Positions 33,316-43,152 are shown, numbered from the stretch's first letter. The stretch is DNA of 64,000 bases from Devosia lacusdianchii (GCF_022429625.1 NZ_CP092483.1:496001-560000); one strand, 5' to 3'. The notes: generated from the letters alone by a model not told the origin. Made by a program: numbers and translations.

Positions 33316-34049
33316 TAATCGACCCGCGTCAGGTAGAGGCCCGCCGACGGCGCCATGGCGCCGCATTGGCTGCGATCGCGCGCGTCCAGCACGGCGCGCA
33401 GCTTGGCCGGCTTCCACTTGCCTTCACCCACCAACTTCAACGATCCCACCATCGAGCGCACCTGATGATGCAGAAAGCTGCGGGCGCTGGCGGTGATGAC
33501 GATATGGTCGAGCTCGCGCCGCACCGCGAAGTGATCCAGCGTCCGCATCGGCGAATTGGCCTGGCATTCCGCCGAGCGGAAGGTGGTGAAATCGTGCGTC
33601 CCGAGGATCATCCCCGCCGCATGGTCCATGGCGTCGGCGTCGAGCGGCATCGGCACATGCCACACGTGGTTGCGCTCGATCACCGCCGGCGCTCGCCGGT
33701 TGAGAATGCGATACTCGTAATGCCGCGCCTTGGCTGAGAACCGCGCCTCGAAATCCTCACCCACGGCCTCGGCGGCAATGATCGCCACCGGCTGCGGCCG
33801 CAGGTGATAGTTCAGCGCCTCACGGATGCGGAACGGATCCCAATCCTTGCTCAGCTCGAAATGCACCACCTGACCCAGCGCGTGCACCCCCGCATCGGTG
33901 CGCCCGGCCGCCTGGAGGGTGACCGTCTCGCCCGACATGCCACAAATGGCCTCTTCCACCGCCTGCTGCACGCTGGCCCGCTCCGCCTGCCGCTGCCAGC
34001 CGGAGAAGGGGGTTCCGTCATATTCGATGGTAAGCTTATAGCGTGGCAT
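33312..34049 (-). CDS. truA: tRNA pseudouridine synthase A (positions 38-40)
   Basis: 245 residues. It makes pseudouridine at 38-40 in the tRNA anticodon stem. The start [20 protein letters not shown] is typical; the catalytic Asp52 is in [26 protein letters not shown] near residue 205 is the second conserved block. ATG at 34049 is chosen because upstream residues (from 34091) do not fit the family. It is the last of the minus-strand set def, fmt, truA, in which dispersed repeats lie between the genes. Confidence 0.96.
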   Translation of the reverse strand: MPRYKLTIEYDGTPFSGWQRQAERASVQQAVEEAICGMSGETVTLQAAGRTDAGVHALGQVVHFELSKDWDPFRIREALNYHLRPQPVAIIAAEAVGEDFEARFSAKARHYEYRILNRRAPAVIERNHVWHVPMPLDADAMDHAAGMILGTHDFTTFRSAECQANSPMRTLDHFAVRRELDHIVITASARSFLHHQVRSMVGSLKLVGEGKWKPAKLRAVLDARDRSQCGAMAPSAGLYLTRVDY

Positions 34050-34084
34050 CGGCGGTGTCCGCGCAACTATTCCCCACCCACCGG

Positions 34085-34173
34085 TCGTCACCCTCGGGCT
34101 TGACCCGAGGGCTCTGCACTTGCTGCACGCGCGTTAAAGTGAAGGGCTCTCGGGTCAAGCCCGAGGGTGACGA
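34085..34173. repeat. Dispersed palindromic repeat, family B copy 2
   Basis: GTCACCCTCGGGCTTGACCC at the left end is matched by inverted GGGTCAAGCCCGAGGGTGAC at the right. The middle has CTCTGCACTT, also seen in the copy at 58010. It fills most of the fmt-truA gap. Confidence 0.85.
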
Positions 34174-34199
34174 TCGAAGATGGGGCGAACGAGGAGCCA

Positions 34200-35120
34200 C
34201 TATCCCACCCGCTCCGGCAACGAACCCGCCCCGCGCAGGAAGGTCGCCGCATCCATGGCGCCCTTGCCCTCGCGCTGCACCTGTGTCAGGCGCACCGCGC
34301 CGTCGCCGCAGGCAATGGTCAGCCCGTCGAGCAGCGTGCCGGGCGCGCCCGCACCTTCGCCCATGGTCGAGCGCAACGCCTTGACCCGCACCGGCTTGCC
34401 ACCCAGCTCAATCTCGAACCAGGCCCCCGGAAATGGCGACAGGCCGCGAATGTGGTTATGCACATCCTGCGCCGGCAGCGACCAGTCAATGCGTGCCTCG
34501 GCCTTTTCGATCTTCTTGGCATAGATCGTGCCGTCTTCGGTCTGCGCCGTGAAATCGAGGCTGCCGCGCTCCAGCGCCGCCAGCGCCCGCCCCATCAGGT
34601 CAGCGCCGACGCGCATCATCACGTCATGCAATTCGCCCGCGGTCATGTCAGGGCCAATAGGAATGACCTCGCCTACGGCAACCGGTCCGGTATCGAGCCC
34701 TTCCTCCATCTGCATCACCATGACGCCGGTCTGCCGATCACCCGCCATCACCGCTCGCTGGATCGGCGCCGCGCCGCGCCAGCGCGGCAGCAGCGAACCA
34801 TGCAGATTGAGGCAGCCATGTTCGGGCGCGTCGAGCACTGGCTTGGGCAGCAACAGGCCATAGGCCACCACCACCGCCAGCTCGGCGCCGTGACTGGCAA
34901 AGACGATCTGCTCGGCCTCGCCCTTGAGCGACCGCGGCGTGAACACCGGAATGCCGAAACCTTCCGCCGCCAGATGCACCGGCGACTTGCGCTCTTCCTG
35001 CCCGCGCCCGGCCGGCTTGGGCGCCCGCGTATAGACCGCGACGACCTCATGCCCCGACGAAACGATCTCGGTCAGCGTCGGCACGGAAAATTCGGGCGTG
35101 CCCATGAAAATGACGCGCAT
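34200..35120 (-). CDS. fmt: Methionyl-tRNA formyltransferase
   Basis: 306 residues. It formylates initiator Met-tRNA with 10-formyl-tetrahydrofolate. The N-terminal Rossmann part begins [15 protein letters not shown]; the formyl-transferase site is [22 protein letters not shown] (Asn and His) followed by DTGPV; the C-terminal OB-like domain has [10 protein letters not shown]. It sits between def and truA on the minus strand: deformylase and formyltransferase work at the two ends of N-terminal methionine formylation. Confidence 0.96.
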   Translation of the reverse strand: MRVIFMGTPEFSVPTLTEIVSSGHEVVAVYTRAPKPAGRGQEERKSPVHLAAEGFGIPVFTPRSLKGEAEQIVFASHGAELAVVVAYGLLLPKPVLDAPEHGCLNLHGSLLPRWRGAAPIQRAVMAGDRQTGVMVMQMEEGLDTGPVAVGEVIPIGPDMTAGELHDVMMRVGADLMGRALAALERGSLDFTAQTEDGTIYAKKIEKAEARIDWSLPAQDVHNHIRGLSPFPGAWFEIELGGKPVRVKALRSTMGEGAGAPGTLLDGLTIACGDGAVRLTQVQREGKGAMDAATFLRGAGSLPERVG

Positions 35121-35163
35121 ACCTGTTGCTCCTCGGCCCGGCGAATGTCCGAAATCTCAAGAT

Positions 35164-35243
35164 CGCCGTCATTGCCCGGCTTGTCCGGGCAATCCATATC
35201 GGAGCCCGGAATGGATCACCGGGACAAGCCCGGTGATGACGGC
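35164..35243. repeat. Dispersed palindromic repeat, family A copy 2
   Basis: GCCGTCATTGCCCGGCTTGT at the left and ACAAGCCCGGTGATGACGGC at the right are inverted ends; internal hairpins match copies at 497-582 and 60311-60391. It fills the def-fmt gap. Confidence 0.82.
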
Positions 35244-35265
35244 AACGGATTTCTCCGCCGCGAAA

Positions 35266-35781
35266 CTAGCCCGCAGCCCGCTTGGCTTGCTTGTCGAACT
35301 TCTTGATCACGCGGTCGCGCTTAAGGCGGCTGAGATAGTCGATATAGAGCACGCCATCGAGGTGATCGAGCTCATGCTGGATGCAGACGGCAAGCTTGCC
35401 CTCGGCTTCCTTGATCACTTCCTTGCCGTCGAGGTCGGTGTACTTCACCGTCACCTCGTTCGGTCGCTCGACCTCGTAATAGAGCTCGGGGATGCTGAGG
35501 CACCCTTCCTCGGTCACCTGCATCTGCTCGCCGAAATGGGTGATCTCGGGATTGATCAGCACCATGGGTTCCGGCGTTTCGCCTTCCGGCGCCAGGTCCA
35601 TCACCACGATGCGCTTCATCACGCCGATCTGCGGCGCAGCCAGGCCGATGCCGGGCGCGTCATACATGGTGTCGAGCATGTCCTTGGCCAGCGTCTTGAT
35701 CTCGTCATCGACCTCGATGATCGGGTCGGCGACGGCCCGCAGGCGCGCATCGGGAATGACGAGAATGGGGCGTACAGCCAT
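35266..35781 (-). CDS. def: Peptide deformylase
   Basis: 171 residues. It removes formyl from nascent proteins. All three motifs are present: GIGLAAPQIG (44-53), EGCLSIPE (92-99, Cys94 a metal ligand) and QHELDH (135-140, His136 and His140 ligands, Glu137 catalytic). The ATG at 35781 starts the typical AVRPILVIPDARLR. It is the first gene of def-fmt-truA and diverges from rmuC. Confidence 0.97.
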   Translation of the reverse strand: MAVRPILVIPDARLRAVADPIIEVDDEIKTLAKDMLDTMYDAPGIGLAAPQIGVMKRIVVMDLAPEGETPEPMVLINPEITHFGEQMQVTEEGCLSIPELYYEVERPNEVTVKYTDLDGKEVIKEAEGKLAVCIQHELDHLDGVLYIDYLSRLKRDRVIKKFDKQAKRAAG

Positions 35782-35903
35782 GGGAATTTGTCCGGCAGAA
35801 GGGGATTTGCCTCTCGATATGGTATTTCCGCGCGTCCGGTCAACTCTGTGACTTGCCAAATGGGAACATTTCGCGAACACTCGAATCGAGTTATGAGGTA
35901 GTG

Positions 35904-37049
35904 ATGGACAATGTGCTCTTCGTGTTCGGCGACTTTGTCGTAACGCTGGCGACTGCAATTGCCGGCGGCGTTGCGCTGGCCGGTGTGCTGCTTCTCATTC
36001 TGCTGGTCGCATCGCTGCGCGCTGGCCGCGAGCGCGCCGAAGATGCCGCAGCCGCGATGGCGCGTTCCGCCGAAATGGAGCGGCACCTAGCCAGCCTCAT
36101 GCAAGTGCAGTCCGAAATGACCGGCCGCATGCAGACCATGTCCGAGATTTTCGGCTCGCGCACGTCTGACCTCGCCCGGCTGGTCAACGAACGCCTCGAC
36201 TCCACCAGCCAGCGCGTCGGCCAGGCCCTGCAGGAGACTCGCGCCAAGACCGATGAAGGGCTCAACAAGCTGCATGAACGGCTCGCCGTCATCGATCGCG
36301 CCCAATCCACCATGACCTCGCTCTCCAGCGAGATCGTCTCGCTGCAATCCATTCTCGCCAACAAGCAGACCCGCGGCGCCTTCGGCCAGGGCCGCATGGA
36401 GGCCATTGTGGGCGATGGGCTGGCGCCCAACGCCTATTCGTTCCAGTCGACGCTCTCCAACGGCTACCGCCCCGATTGCCTCATCATCATGCCCAATGAT
36501 GCGCCATCGCTGGTCATCGATGCCAAATTCCCGCTCGAAAGCTGGCAGCGCCTCGCCGCCGCCAGCAATCCCGACGAGCTTCGCCAGGCTCAATCCGGCT
36601 TCCGCTCCGACATCGCCGTGCATGTCCGCGCCATCTCGGAGAAATACCTGATCCCGGGGGAAACGCAGGATACGGCCTTCATGTTCGTGCCCTCCGAATC
36701 CATCTTCGCCGACCTGCACGAGCATTTCGAGGATGTGGTCCAACGGGCCTCCCGCGCCCGCGTCGTCATCGTCTCACCGGCGCTGCTCATGCTCTCGATC
36801 CAGGTGGTGCAGGCCCTGCTGCGCGACGTGCGCATGCGCGAGCAGGCCCACTTGATCCAGAAGGAAGTGCGCGAATTGCTCGGCGATGTCGCCCGCCTCG
36901 ACGAGCGGGTCAATAAGCTGCAGACCCATTTCACCCAGGCCAACCGGGATATTGGCGATATCCTTATTTCGACCGGCAAGGTGACCAAGCGAAGCGAGCG
37001 CATCGACGCCATGGATTTCGAGGAACCCCAGCGCCTCGCCGGGGAATAG
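35904..37049 (+). CDS. rmuC: DNA recombination protein RmuC homologue
   Basis: 381 residues. An N-terminal membrane segment (about 12-36, VVTLATAIAGGVALAGVLLLILLVASLRAGRE) leads to a coiled coil (40-140), then a nuclease-like RmuC domain with ARGAFGQGRMEAIV-like sequence, PDCLIIMPNDAPSLVIDAKFPLESWQRL (the IDAKFP motif) and MFVPSESIFADLHEHFEDVV. RmuC limits inversions and has a restriction-nuclease-like core with Asp and Lys in DAKF. The ATG follows GAGGTAGTG; the frame begins earlier but lacks a site there. Confidence 0.93.
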   Translation: MDNVLFVFGDFVVTLATAIAGGVALAGVLLLILLVASLRAGRERAEDAAAAMARSAEMERHLASLMQVQSEMTGRMQTMSEIFGSRTSDLARLVNERLDSTSQRVGQALQETRAKTDEGLNKLHERLAVIDRAQSTMTSLSSEIVSLQSILANKQTRGAFGQGRMEAIVGDGLAPNAYSFQSTLSNGYRPDCLIIMPNDAPSLVIDAKFPLESWQRLAAASNPDELRQAQSGFRSDIAVHVRAISEKYLIPGETQDTAFMFVPSESIFADLHEHFEDVVQRASRARVVIVSPALLMLSIQVVQALLRDVRMREQAHLIQKEVRELLGDVARLDERVNKLQTHFTQANRDIGDILISTGKVTKRSERIDAMDFEEPQRLAGE

Positions 37050-37122
37050 GTCGCCGATCACGATCGTCGAACCGCATGGCCGCTCGCGCGTTGTGTCCCA
37101 TCAGCCAGCATGGGAGACGAGA

Positions 37123-37608
37123 ATGGCTCAACATCACGACCATCACGGCACCATGGTGCCGCAGGATACCAATTTCGATAATGCCGATCAGCCCGGCATC
37201 GCCCAGCCCTATACTCAGAGCGAAGTCGAGGAGCTGCTTTACGGCGATGACCGCCCGGCCGGCGAACGTCTGGCGCGCCTGCGCGAACTGCGCGACGAAA
37301 GCGCCATTCGCGAAAGCGGTGATTGGGGCGGGCAGGATCCGGCCGCCATGCTCGACGAGCTCGACCGCGCCATCGATGAACTTAGTGCCACCATCGCCAA
37401 TGCCGATGACGGCGAGGACTATGCCGACCTGTCAGCGCCGCTGGAGCGCGATCCGGCCGATCGCCTTGATGCGCTATCCCCCGACGATGTCGATGCGCGC
37501 CACGCCATCGAAAGCGACGAAGCCTTCTACGATGAAGAAGATGAAGCCGCGGACGAGGCAACCTGGGAAGGCAGCGACGAATTCCGCCCGGAGCGGGATT
37601 TGCACTAG
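37123..37608 (+). CDS. Acidic protein of unknown function
   Basis: 161 residues from an ATG preceded by GGGAGACGAGA. The start is His-rich (AQHHDHHGTM) and the body strongly acidic, with YTQSEVEELLYGDDRPAGERLARLRELRDESAIRE (a helical patch), MLDELDRAIDELSATIANAD and a tail of Glu/Asp. No membrane segment, no Cys. I know no family; the regular helices and charge suggest a soluble, partly disordered protein. It follows rmuC by 73 bases on the same strand. Confidence 0.75.
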   Translation: MAQHHDHHGTMVPQDTNFDNADQPGIAQPYTQSEVEELLYGDDRPAGERLARLRELRDESAIRESGDWGGQDPAAMLDELDRAIDELSATIANADDGEDYADLSAPLERDPADRLDALSPDDVDARHAIESDEAFYDEEDEAADEATWEGSDEFRPERDLH

Positions 37609-37682
37609 GGTGCGTCGTAGTGGCACGCTACGCTCGGCCTGGTGATGCACTGGCAAGGCTGGGCCGTGCCGCACCCACCACG

Positions 37683-37769
37683 CGTCACCCTCGGGCTTGC
37701 CCCGAGGGCTCTACACTTCACAAACTGTAGAAAACTGTAACACCCTCGGGTCAAGCCCGAGGGTGACGG
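37683..37769. repeat. Dispersed palindromic repeat, family B copy 3
   Basis: GCGTCACCCTCGGGCTTGCC at the left and GGTCAAGCCCGAGGGTGACG at the right are inverted ends. The middle differs from the other copies (CTACACTTCACAAACTG). It lies between the convergent acidic-protein gene and recR. Confidence 0.82.
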
Positions 37770-37809
37770 CTGGTGGTTGAGGTGTCACCACTTACCTCGG
37801 CCACAGACC

Positions 37810-38406
37810 CTAAAGCTCGGTCCGCGCTTTCAGCGCCTGGCTCAACGTACCCTCATCGAGATAATCCAGCTCGCCGCCGACAGGCACGCCGTGCGCCAGT
37901 CGCGTCACTTTGGTGCCCGATCCGGCCAGCCGGTCGGTGATGTAATGCGCCGTCGTCTGACCCTCGACCGTGGCATTTACCGCCAGCACCACCTCCTTGA
38001 AATCAGGCGCGCGCCTGAGTAGGTCGTCAATGCTGATGTCATCAGGCCCGACGCCATCGAGCGGCGACAGCACCCCGCCCAGCACGTGATACTTGACCGC
38101 ACCCACCCCGGCGCGTTCCAACGCCCATAGGTCCGCCACGTCCTCCACCACGATCAGCATGCCGCTCTCGCTGCGTCGGGGATCGGCACAGATTGCGCAG
38201 GGGCTCATCGTATCGACATTGCCGCAGACCTCGCAGGTCCGCACCGCCGCCACGGCCCGGTCCAGCGCCGCCGATAGCGGGATCATCAACTGATCCTTCT
38301 TCTTGATCAGCTGCAGCACCGCCCGGCGCGCCGAGCGCGGCCCCAGCCCCGGCAGGCGCGCCATGAGCTGGATCAACTGTTCAATCTCGGGTCCGCCGGA
38401 AGCCAT
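37810..38406 (-). CDS. recR: Recombination mediator protein RecR
   Basis: 198 residues. It works with RecO (and RecF) to load RecA on gapped DNA. The helix-hairpin-helix near the N-terminus is [17 protein letters not shown]; a C4 zinc finger follows, [16 protein letters not shown] (about 57-72); the Toprim domain has [17 protein letters not shown] and [17 protein letters not shown]. It is last in dnaX-ybaB-orf-recR, the widespread bacterial order. Confidence 0.97.
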   Translation of the reverse strand: MASGGPEIEQLIQLMARLPGLGPRSARRAVLQLIKKKDQLMIPLSAALDRAVAAVRTCEVCGNVDTMSPCAICADPRRSESGMLIVVEDVADLWALERAGVGAVKYHVLGGVLSPLDGVGPDDISIDDLLRRAPDFKEVVLAVNATVEGQTTAHYITDRLAGSGTKVTRLAHGVPVGGELDYLDEGTLSQALKARTEL

Positions 38407-38409
38407 GGT

Positions 38410-38745
38410 TTACGCTGTCAAAAGTCCAAAAGGAGCGACGCAGAAAAACGTCGAGCAGAACAGAACCGTTACCGACACGATCCGGGCGGCTCGATTGGGG
38501 ATCAGCGCAAGTGCCAATAAGATTGCCACAAGCGCCAGAATTGTCAGGCCGAATGGTATCCACCCCGCCGACCCCAGGAAACCCGAGAACGGCGCAGTCA
38601 ACCCGAAGACGACAAATATAGGCACCATCAGAAAAGCCATCGGGGTCCACTGGCCGCTGCCGATCAGCATGACCCCGCTCGCCACCAGCGCCGACAGGAG
38701 CAGTGCCGCACCAGCATCAATCCGCCTTTCCCGGCCACCGTCCAT
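38410..38745 (-). CDS. Small membrane protein between ybaB and recR
   Basis: 111 residues from an ATG at 38745 (a TTG one codon earlier is possible). Four membrane helices: about 12-32, 36-52, 60-80 and 86-108. It sits with short gaps (8 and 3 bases) between ybaB and recR, so it is co-transcribed with them, although this place is usually empty in the dnaX-ybaB-recR set. No motif or recognised family. The ribosome site is weak, so translation may depend on coupling. Confidence 0.6.
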   Translation of the reverse strand: MDGGRERRIDAGAALLLSALVASGVMLIGSGQWTPMAFLMVPIFVVFGLTAPFSGFLGSAGWIPFGLTILALVAILLALALIPNRAARIVSVTVLFCSTFFCVAPFGLLTA

Positions 38746-38753
38746 CAATGCAT

Positions 38754-39077
38754 CTAAAACGGAAACTTCATGCCCGGCGGGATCGGCAATCCAGCCGTCA
38801 CTTCCGCCATGCGCTTCTGCATCTCGGCTTCCGACTTCATCTTGGCGTCGTTATGCGCGGCGACGATCAGGTCCTCGAGCACCTCGACATCGTCTTCCTT
38901 GAACAGGCTCGGGTCGATCTTGAGCCCCTTGAGCTCGCCCTTGCCTGACAGCGACACGGTGACCATGCCGCCACCGGAACGGCCTTCCACCACGAGATCG
39001 GCGAGTTCGGCCTGCATGGCCTCCATCTTGCCTTTCATCTCGCTGGCGGCCTTCATCATGCCCATGATGTCTTTCAT
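38754..39077 (-). CDS. ybaB: YbaB/EbfC family nucleoid-associated protein
   Basis: 107 residues with the YbaB pattern: [24 protein letters not shown] at the N-terminal helix, [25 protein letters not shown], then [29 protein letters not shown], and the Met/Pro-rich end [12 protein letters not shown] small DNA-binding dimer thought to organise the nucleoid. The ATG overlaps the dnaX stop (ATGA), so the two are translationally coupled. Confidence 0.95.
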   Translation of the reverse strand: MKDIMGMMKAASEMKGKMEAMQAELADLVVEGRSGGGMVTVSLSGKGELKGLKIDPSLFKEDDVEVLEDLIVAAHNDAKMKSEAEMQKRMAEVTAGLPIPPGMKFPF

Positions 39078-40849
39078 TCGTCGTCCTCTTCAATTGGCGC
39101 GAGCGGCGCATCCTGCACCGGTGCTTCGGCGTCGTCCCTGACCTTGACGTTGACCACCTTGGCGCCGGGAAATGTGTCGAGAATGGCTTTGACCAGCGGG
39201 TCGTCGTGGGCCTGTGCGCGGTCCAGCGCTGCGCGCTCTTCCTTCTCCTGGCGGAGCGTGGGGCCGTCGATCGGCTTGGTCGAAACCATGATGAGCCAGC
39301 GCTCGCCCGTCCACACCTGCAGGCGCGCCGAGAGCGTAGCGATAATACCGGGATCGGCGCCGTCGGCCAGCGCCACTTCGATGCGGCCCTGCTCGAACGA
39401 GATCGGCCGCATCGAGCCTTCGAGTGCCAGCTTCACCAGCACGTCGCGCTTGGCCCCCGCCAGAGCAATGAGCTCCTTGTACGAGCCGACACTGGAGAGT
39501 GCTGGCTGCGCGACTGGCTGAGGCGCGACAGCGGGCTGAGCGCTGGCCTGCAATGCCGCTGGCTGAACCGCAACGGCCTCAGTCATGACCGGACGCGGTG
39601 CTTCCACGCGCATTGCCGACGGTCCGCCACCACCGCCCGAGGGGCGTGAGATCGGCGCCATCGGCTGCAGGGCCGGTGCGGGAGCCGGCTGGTTGGCCAA
39701 CCGCGCGATCAGGTCGTCAGGACTTGGCAGGTCGGCAGCATAGGCCAGCCGGATCAGCGCCATTTCGGCCGCCTGCAGACCATTATTGGCCCGCGCCACC
39801 TCGTCATGTCCCTTGAACAGGATTTGCCAGGCCCGCGTCAGCGCCCGCATCGGCAGCTTGCCGGCCAGTTCGGCGCCACGATTGCGCTCGTCCGGCGTCA
39901 GCGACACATCGTCGGCCGCCGCTGGCACCACCTTGATGCGCGTCACCAGATGCGTGAAATCGGCGAGGTCGGCGATCAGCGTCTGAGGATCGGCACCCAT
40001 ATCGTAGAGCGCCCGCATGGTCTCGATGGCCTCGCCAATGCGACCACCCATCAGCTCTTCGAACAGGTCGATAATCCGGGCTCGATCACCCAGGCCGAGC
40101 ATGGCCTTGACCGTCGCCGCGGTGACGGTGCCATTGCCATGCGCAATCGCCTGGTCGAGCAGGCTGAGATTATCACGCGCCGAGCCTTCGCCCGCCCGCA
40201 CGATCATCGCCAGCGCCTCGGGTTCGAATTCAATACCCTCCTGGCCCAGGATCGACTGCAGATACGCCGTCATGATTTCGGGCGTAATGCGGCGCAGATC
40301 GAAGCGCATGCAACGGCTCAGGATCGTCACCGGCACCTTGCGGATTTCGGTGGTGGCGAAAATGAACTTCACATAGGGCGGCGGCTCTTCCAGTGTCTTC
40401 AGCAGCCCGTTGAAGGCGGCCGTCGACAGCATGTGCACTTCGTCGATCACATAGACTTTGTACGGCGCCGAGGACGGCGCGTATTTGACCGAGTCGATGA
40501 TCTCTCTGATATCGTTGATGCCGGTATTGCTGGCGGCGTCCATTTCGATGACGTCGACATGGCGCCCCTCGATAATGGCGCGGCAATGCTCGCCCTCGAC
40601 ACTCAGGTCGAGCGTCGGATGGGGGCCGGTGGCATCTTCATAGTTGAAAGCCCGCGCCAGAATGCGGGCCGTCGTGGTCTTGCCCACGCCGCGCACGCCG
40701 GTGAGGATGAAGGCATGGTGGATGCGGTTCTGCGCAAAGGCATTGCCCAGCGTCTGCACCATGGCATCCTGGCCGACCAGCGTGGTGAAGTCGCGTGGCC
40801 GGTACTTGCGGGCAAGCACGAGATAGGGCGAGGTCGGTGCGTCAGCCAT
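39074..40849 (-). CDS. dnaX: DNA polymerase III subunits gamma/tau
   Basis: 591 residues, clamp loader ATPase. Walker A is [17 protein letters not shown] (about 51-67), Walker [11 protein letters not shown], and sensor 1 FIFATTE. The four-Cys zinc module of E. coli DnaX is not intact: only one Cys (EGEHCRAI) is left and the loop is replaced by [14 protein letters not shown], which I recall as normal in alphaproteobacteria. A Pro/Ala-rich linker (about 390-465) leads to a tau-like C-terminal domain that ends with very acidic residues. It is first in the operon and lies downstream of the SRP RNA gene on the same strand, the usual order. Confidence 0.96.
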   Translation of the reverse strand: MADAPTSPYLVLARKYRPRDFTTLVGQDAMVQTLGNAFAQNRIHHAFILTGVRGVGKTTTARILARAFNYEDATGPHPTLDLSVEGEHCRAIIEGRHVDVIEMDAASNTGINDIREIIDSVKYAPSSAPYKVYVIDEVHMLSTAAFNGLLKTLEEPPPYVKFIFATTEIRKVPVTILSRCMRFDLRRITPEIMTAYLQSILGQEGIEFEPEALAMIVRAGEGSARDNLSLLDQAIAHGNGTVTAATVKAMLGLGDRARIIDLFEELMGGRIGEAIETMRALYDMGADPQTLIADLADFTHLVTRIKVVPAAADDVSLTPDERNRGAELAGKLPMRALTRAWQILFKGHDEVARANNGLQAAEMALIRLAYAADLPSPDDLIARLANQPAPAPALQPMAPISRPSGGGGGPSAMRVEAPRPVMTEAVAVQPAALQASAQPAVAPQPVAQPALSSVGSYKELIALAGAKRDVLVKLALEGSMRPISFEQGRIEVALADGADPGIIATLSARLQVWTGERWLIMVSTKPIDGPTLRQEKEERAALDRAQAHDDPLVKAILDTFPGAKVVNVKVRDDAEAPVQDAPLAPIEEDDE

Positions 40850-40914
40850 CGAGCCCTTCTGTCGCTTGTGTGGGGAATCTGCCTTGGGTCATCCGACCAT
40901 AATAGGGCGAAGTA

Positions 40915-41005
40915 GGAGGCTGGCAACGACCCGTGAAGGTCTCGTTGGGGCTGCTTCCTTCCGGACCTGACCCGGTTGGCGAGGAACACGTCCGCGCCAA
41001 CCTCC
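40915..41005 (-). ncRNA. ffs: Signal recognition particle RNA (4.5S type)
   Basis: The minus strand carries the universal domain IV core GGTCAGGTCCGGAAGGAAG followed by CAGCC, in the asymmetric loop and tetraloop layout of SRP RNA. The ends pair: GGAGGTTGGC at the 5' side with GCCAGCCTCC at the 3' side, giving a hairpin of about 91 nt. It binds Ffh to target membrane proteins. The place upstream of dnaX is typical for alphaproteobacteria. Ends may extend a few bases. Confidence 0.95.
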
Positions 41006-41011
41006 CGAGGC

Positions 41012-41042
41012 GCTATATGCGAATAAAATGCGACAATGGCAA
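41012..41042 (-). promoter_or_regulatory. Possible promoter of the SRP RNA gene
   Basis: On the minus strand TTGCCA (41037-41042) is followed after 19 bases by TATAGC (41012-41017). The -10 would start RNA close to the predicted 5' end. The spacer is longer than ideal. Confidence 0.4.
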
Positions 41043-41151
41043 GGCCCCGCCGATCAACAAGCCGCCGGCGTAAACCATGAACGAAGGTCATGCCGGACGG
41101 CCGGCTCTTTCCGCGTTAAGGTTTCGTCAACCATAAGGCAGGGAGGTCGCG

Positions 41152-41331
41152 ATGCGCGTTCCATCCATCGGTTTGACACTCGAAGAGCGCCGCATCGTGC
41201 GCGAAGGCTATGCGCTGGCCGAGCGCATGCTGGCCGGCTACCAGGACCCGCCAGGCCTCTTCGAAACCATCGGCGGTTGGGTCATGCAATTGGGCAGCAA
41301 GGCGATGGCCCCGCACCTGACCCGGGACTAG
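41152..41331 (+). CDS. Small protein of unknown function (59 residues)
   Basis: 59 residues: it begins MRVPSIGLTLEERRIVREGY and ends GSKAMAPHLTRD. GGGAGG stands five bases before the ATG, a very strong ribosome site, and codon use is like that of the neighbours. It looks soluble with two helices. A CtrA-like box (TTAA-GGTTTCG-TCAA, 41116-41130) lies 22 bases upstream. Its stop codon overlaps the stop of the convergent DUF817 gene. I recognise no family. Confidence 0.65.
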   Translation: MRVPSIGLTLEERRIVREGYALAERMLAGYQDPPGLFETIGGWVMQLGSKAMAPHLTRD

Positions 41332-42182
41332 CGCGGCGGCTCGTACACCTTGGGCGGGTGCACCAGCGTCACCAGCACCACCGAAATCAGCATCAGCAGG
41401 TACCACGAGCCCAGCTTGCTCCAGCTCACCAGCGACCAGCCATCGGCCTGATCGGGGTAAAGCCAGGCCCGTGACCAGGTGCCGATATTCTCCGCGATCC
41501 AGATGAACAGCGCCACCAGCAGGAACGCCAGCAGCATCGGCATGCGGTGGCGGAAGCGGAACACGCGATAATGCATGGAACTACGGTAGTAGAGCAGGCC
41601 CAGCACCGCGAATAGCACCCAGCGGAAATCGAAAATGAAGTGGTGGCTGAAAAAGTTGATGTAGATCGCCACCGCTAGCACCACCGTCGCCCAGACCGGC
41701 GGATAGAGCGAAAAACGAATGTCGAAAATGCGCTGGATGCGCGCCATGTAGGAGCCCACGCAGGCATACATGAAGCCGGAAAACAGCGGGACGCCCCCAA
41801 TCCGGAACAGTGCATCCTCGGGATAGGTCCACGATCCCGCCGCCGTCTTGAACAGTTCCATTCCGGTGCCGACCACGTGGAAGATCAGGATCACCTTGGC
41901 TTCGCTGAGGGTTTCGAACCGAAACACCAGCATGCCGATCTGGATCGCCAGCGCCGCGAGGAAGAACACATCGTAGCGGTCTAGCCCATCCTCGGGCCAC
42001 CACAGCCTGGTGACGATGATCATCCCCAGCATCAGTCCGCCGAACAGGCACGCCCAGGCCTGTTTCAGCCCGAAAACCAGGAACTCCACCACGCCATCGG
42101 CAATCGGCCCGCGCGGCAGCCGCGCCAATACGGCATGGGCAACCGCATCGATCCGCGCTTCCAAACTCGTGAACTGGTTCAA
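41328..42182 (-). CDS. DUF817 family membrane protein
   Basis: About 284 residues with eight predicted membrane helices. FLVFGLKQAWACLFGGLMLGMIIVTRLWWP, FETLSEAKVILIFHVVGTGMELFKTAAGSWTYPEDALFRIGGVPLFSGFMYACVGSYMARIQR and NFFSHHFIFDFRW fit DUF817, a group of unknown function. The conserved polar residues inside helices (His, Glu, Trp-Tyr-Pro) hint at a catalytic or carrier site. No ATG suits; I take a TTG at 42182. The frame stays open much further upstream, but there it overlaps the divergent LOG gene. The start is therefore uncertain. Confidence 0.78.
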   Translation of the reverse strand: MNQFTSLEARIDAVAHAVLARLPRGPIADGVVEFLVFGLKQAWACLFGGLMLGMIIVTRLWWPEDGLDRYDVFFLAALAIQIGMLVFRFETLSEAKVILIFHVVGTGMELFKTAAGSWTYPEDALFRIGGVPLFSGFMYACVGSYMARIQRIFDIRFSLYPPVWATVVLAVAIYINFFSHHFIFDFRWVLFAVLGLLYYRSSMHYRVFRFRHRMPMLLAFLLVALFIWIAENIGTWSRAWLYPDQADGWSLVSWSKLGSWYLLMLISVVLVTLVHPPKVYEPPR

Positions 42183-42282
42183 GCCTCTTGCCCTTGCTCC
42201 AACGGCCCCGGCTGGATATGCCCTGTCGAACGTTTCGGAATTGTGGCGGTGCTTCGCCCTCCGATGCAATGGAGAAGCCGGC

Positions 42283-43143
42283 ATGGCCAAACGCCGCCCC
42301 ACACCTTTGCGCACCTCGGTCGAGGATGTCGCCGCGTCCAAACGCGCGCCGCAGACGCCGCAGACCCAGGCCGCCGCCTTCCGGCTCGCCTTTGCCGACG
42401 ACGAGTTCCTGACCTCTGAGGATACGCGCGGCATCCGCTTCCAGCTCGAATATCTCAAGCCCGAATTCCGCATGCGCGAGCGCGGCATCAATTCGACCGT
42501 GGTGCTGTTCGGCGGCGCCCGCATTCCCGAGCCGGGCAAGCCCGCCTGGGCCGCAAAGAACGAAACCCAGAAGCAGAACCTTGAGGCGGCCTCACGCTAC
42601 TACACCGAGGCGCGGCGCTTCGCCCAGCTGGCATCGGCCACCTCGCGCGCCCTCGATTTCCGCGACTATGTCGTGGTCACTGGTGGCGGGCCCGGCGTCA
42701 TGGAGGCTGGCAATCGTGGCGCCGCCGATGTCGGGGCGCCCTCCATTGGGCTTAATATCGTGCTGCCGCACGAGCAGGCGCCCAACGTCTATGTCACACC
42801 CGACCTCAGCTTCAATTTCCACTATTTCGCCACGCGCAAGATCCACTTCCTGCTGCGTGCCAAGGCCGTAGCGGTCTTCCCCGGCGGCTTCGGCACGCTC
42901 GACGAATTCTTCGAAACCCTGACCCTGATCCAGACCGGCCGCATGGCCCGCGTACCGCTGCTGCTGTTCGGCGCCGAATTCTGGGGCAAGGTGATCAATT
43001 TTGAGGCTCTGGCGGAAGCCGGCACCATCGCGCCCACCGACCCCGACCTGTTCACCATCGTTGATAGCGCCGACGAAGGCTGGGACGTCATCCGGCAGTT
43101 CTACAATCTGCCCGCCATCGACGAGGTACTGGTCGGCGATTAG
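42283..43143 (+). CDS. LOG family protein (cytokinin-riboside phosphoribohydrolase-like)
   Basis: 286 residues. The lysine-decarboxylase-like motif pair of LOG proteins is present: VVTGGGPGVMEAGNRGA (about 135-151) and PGGFGTLDEFFE (about 201-212). The catalytic Arg/Glu lie in these. Such enzymes split nucleotide 5'-monophosphates such as AMP or cytokinin ribotides. This one belongs to the longer group, with an N-terminal extension of about 60 residues (RGIRFQLEYLKPEFRMRERGINSTVVLFGGARIP). ATG follows GGAGAAGCC. It is not clear that a plant hormone is made; a housekeeping nucleotide role is equally likely. Confidence 0.9.
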   Translation: MAKRRPTPLRTSVEDVAASKRAPQTPQTQAAAFRLAFADDEFLTSEDTRGIRFQLEYLKPEFRMRERGINSTVVLFGGARIPEPGKPAWAAKNETQKQNLEAASRYYTEARRFAQLASATSRALDFRDYVVVTGGGPGVMEAGNRGAADVGAPSIGLNIVLPHEQAPNVYVTPDLSFNFHYFATRKIHFLLRAKAVAVFPGGFGTLDEFFETLTLIQTGRMARVPLLLFGAEFWGKVINFEALAEAGTIAPTDPDLFTIVDSADEGWDVIRQFYNLPAIDEVLVGD

Positions 43144-43152
43144 CCACCACCA

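Noticed and set aside
39074..40849. Loss of the DnaX zinc Cys residues as a defect
   Set aside because: From memory, alphaproteobacterial DnaX proteins usually lack the four-Cys module, and all ATPase motifs are intact.
42183..42539. N-terminal extension of the DUF817 protein
   Set aside because: The extra frame overlaps the well-supported LOG gene on the other strand and has Arg/Ser/Pro-rich shadow composition.
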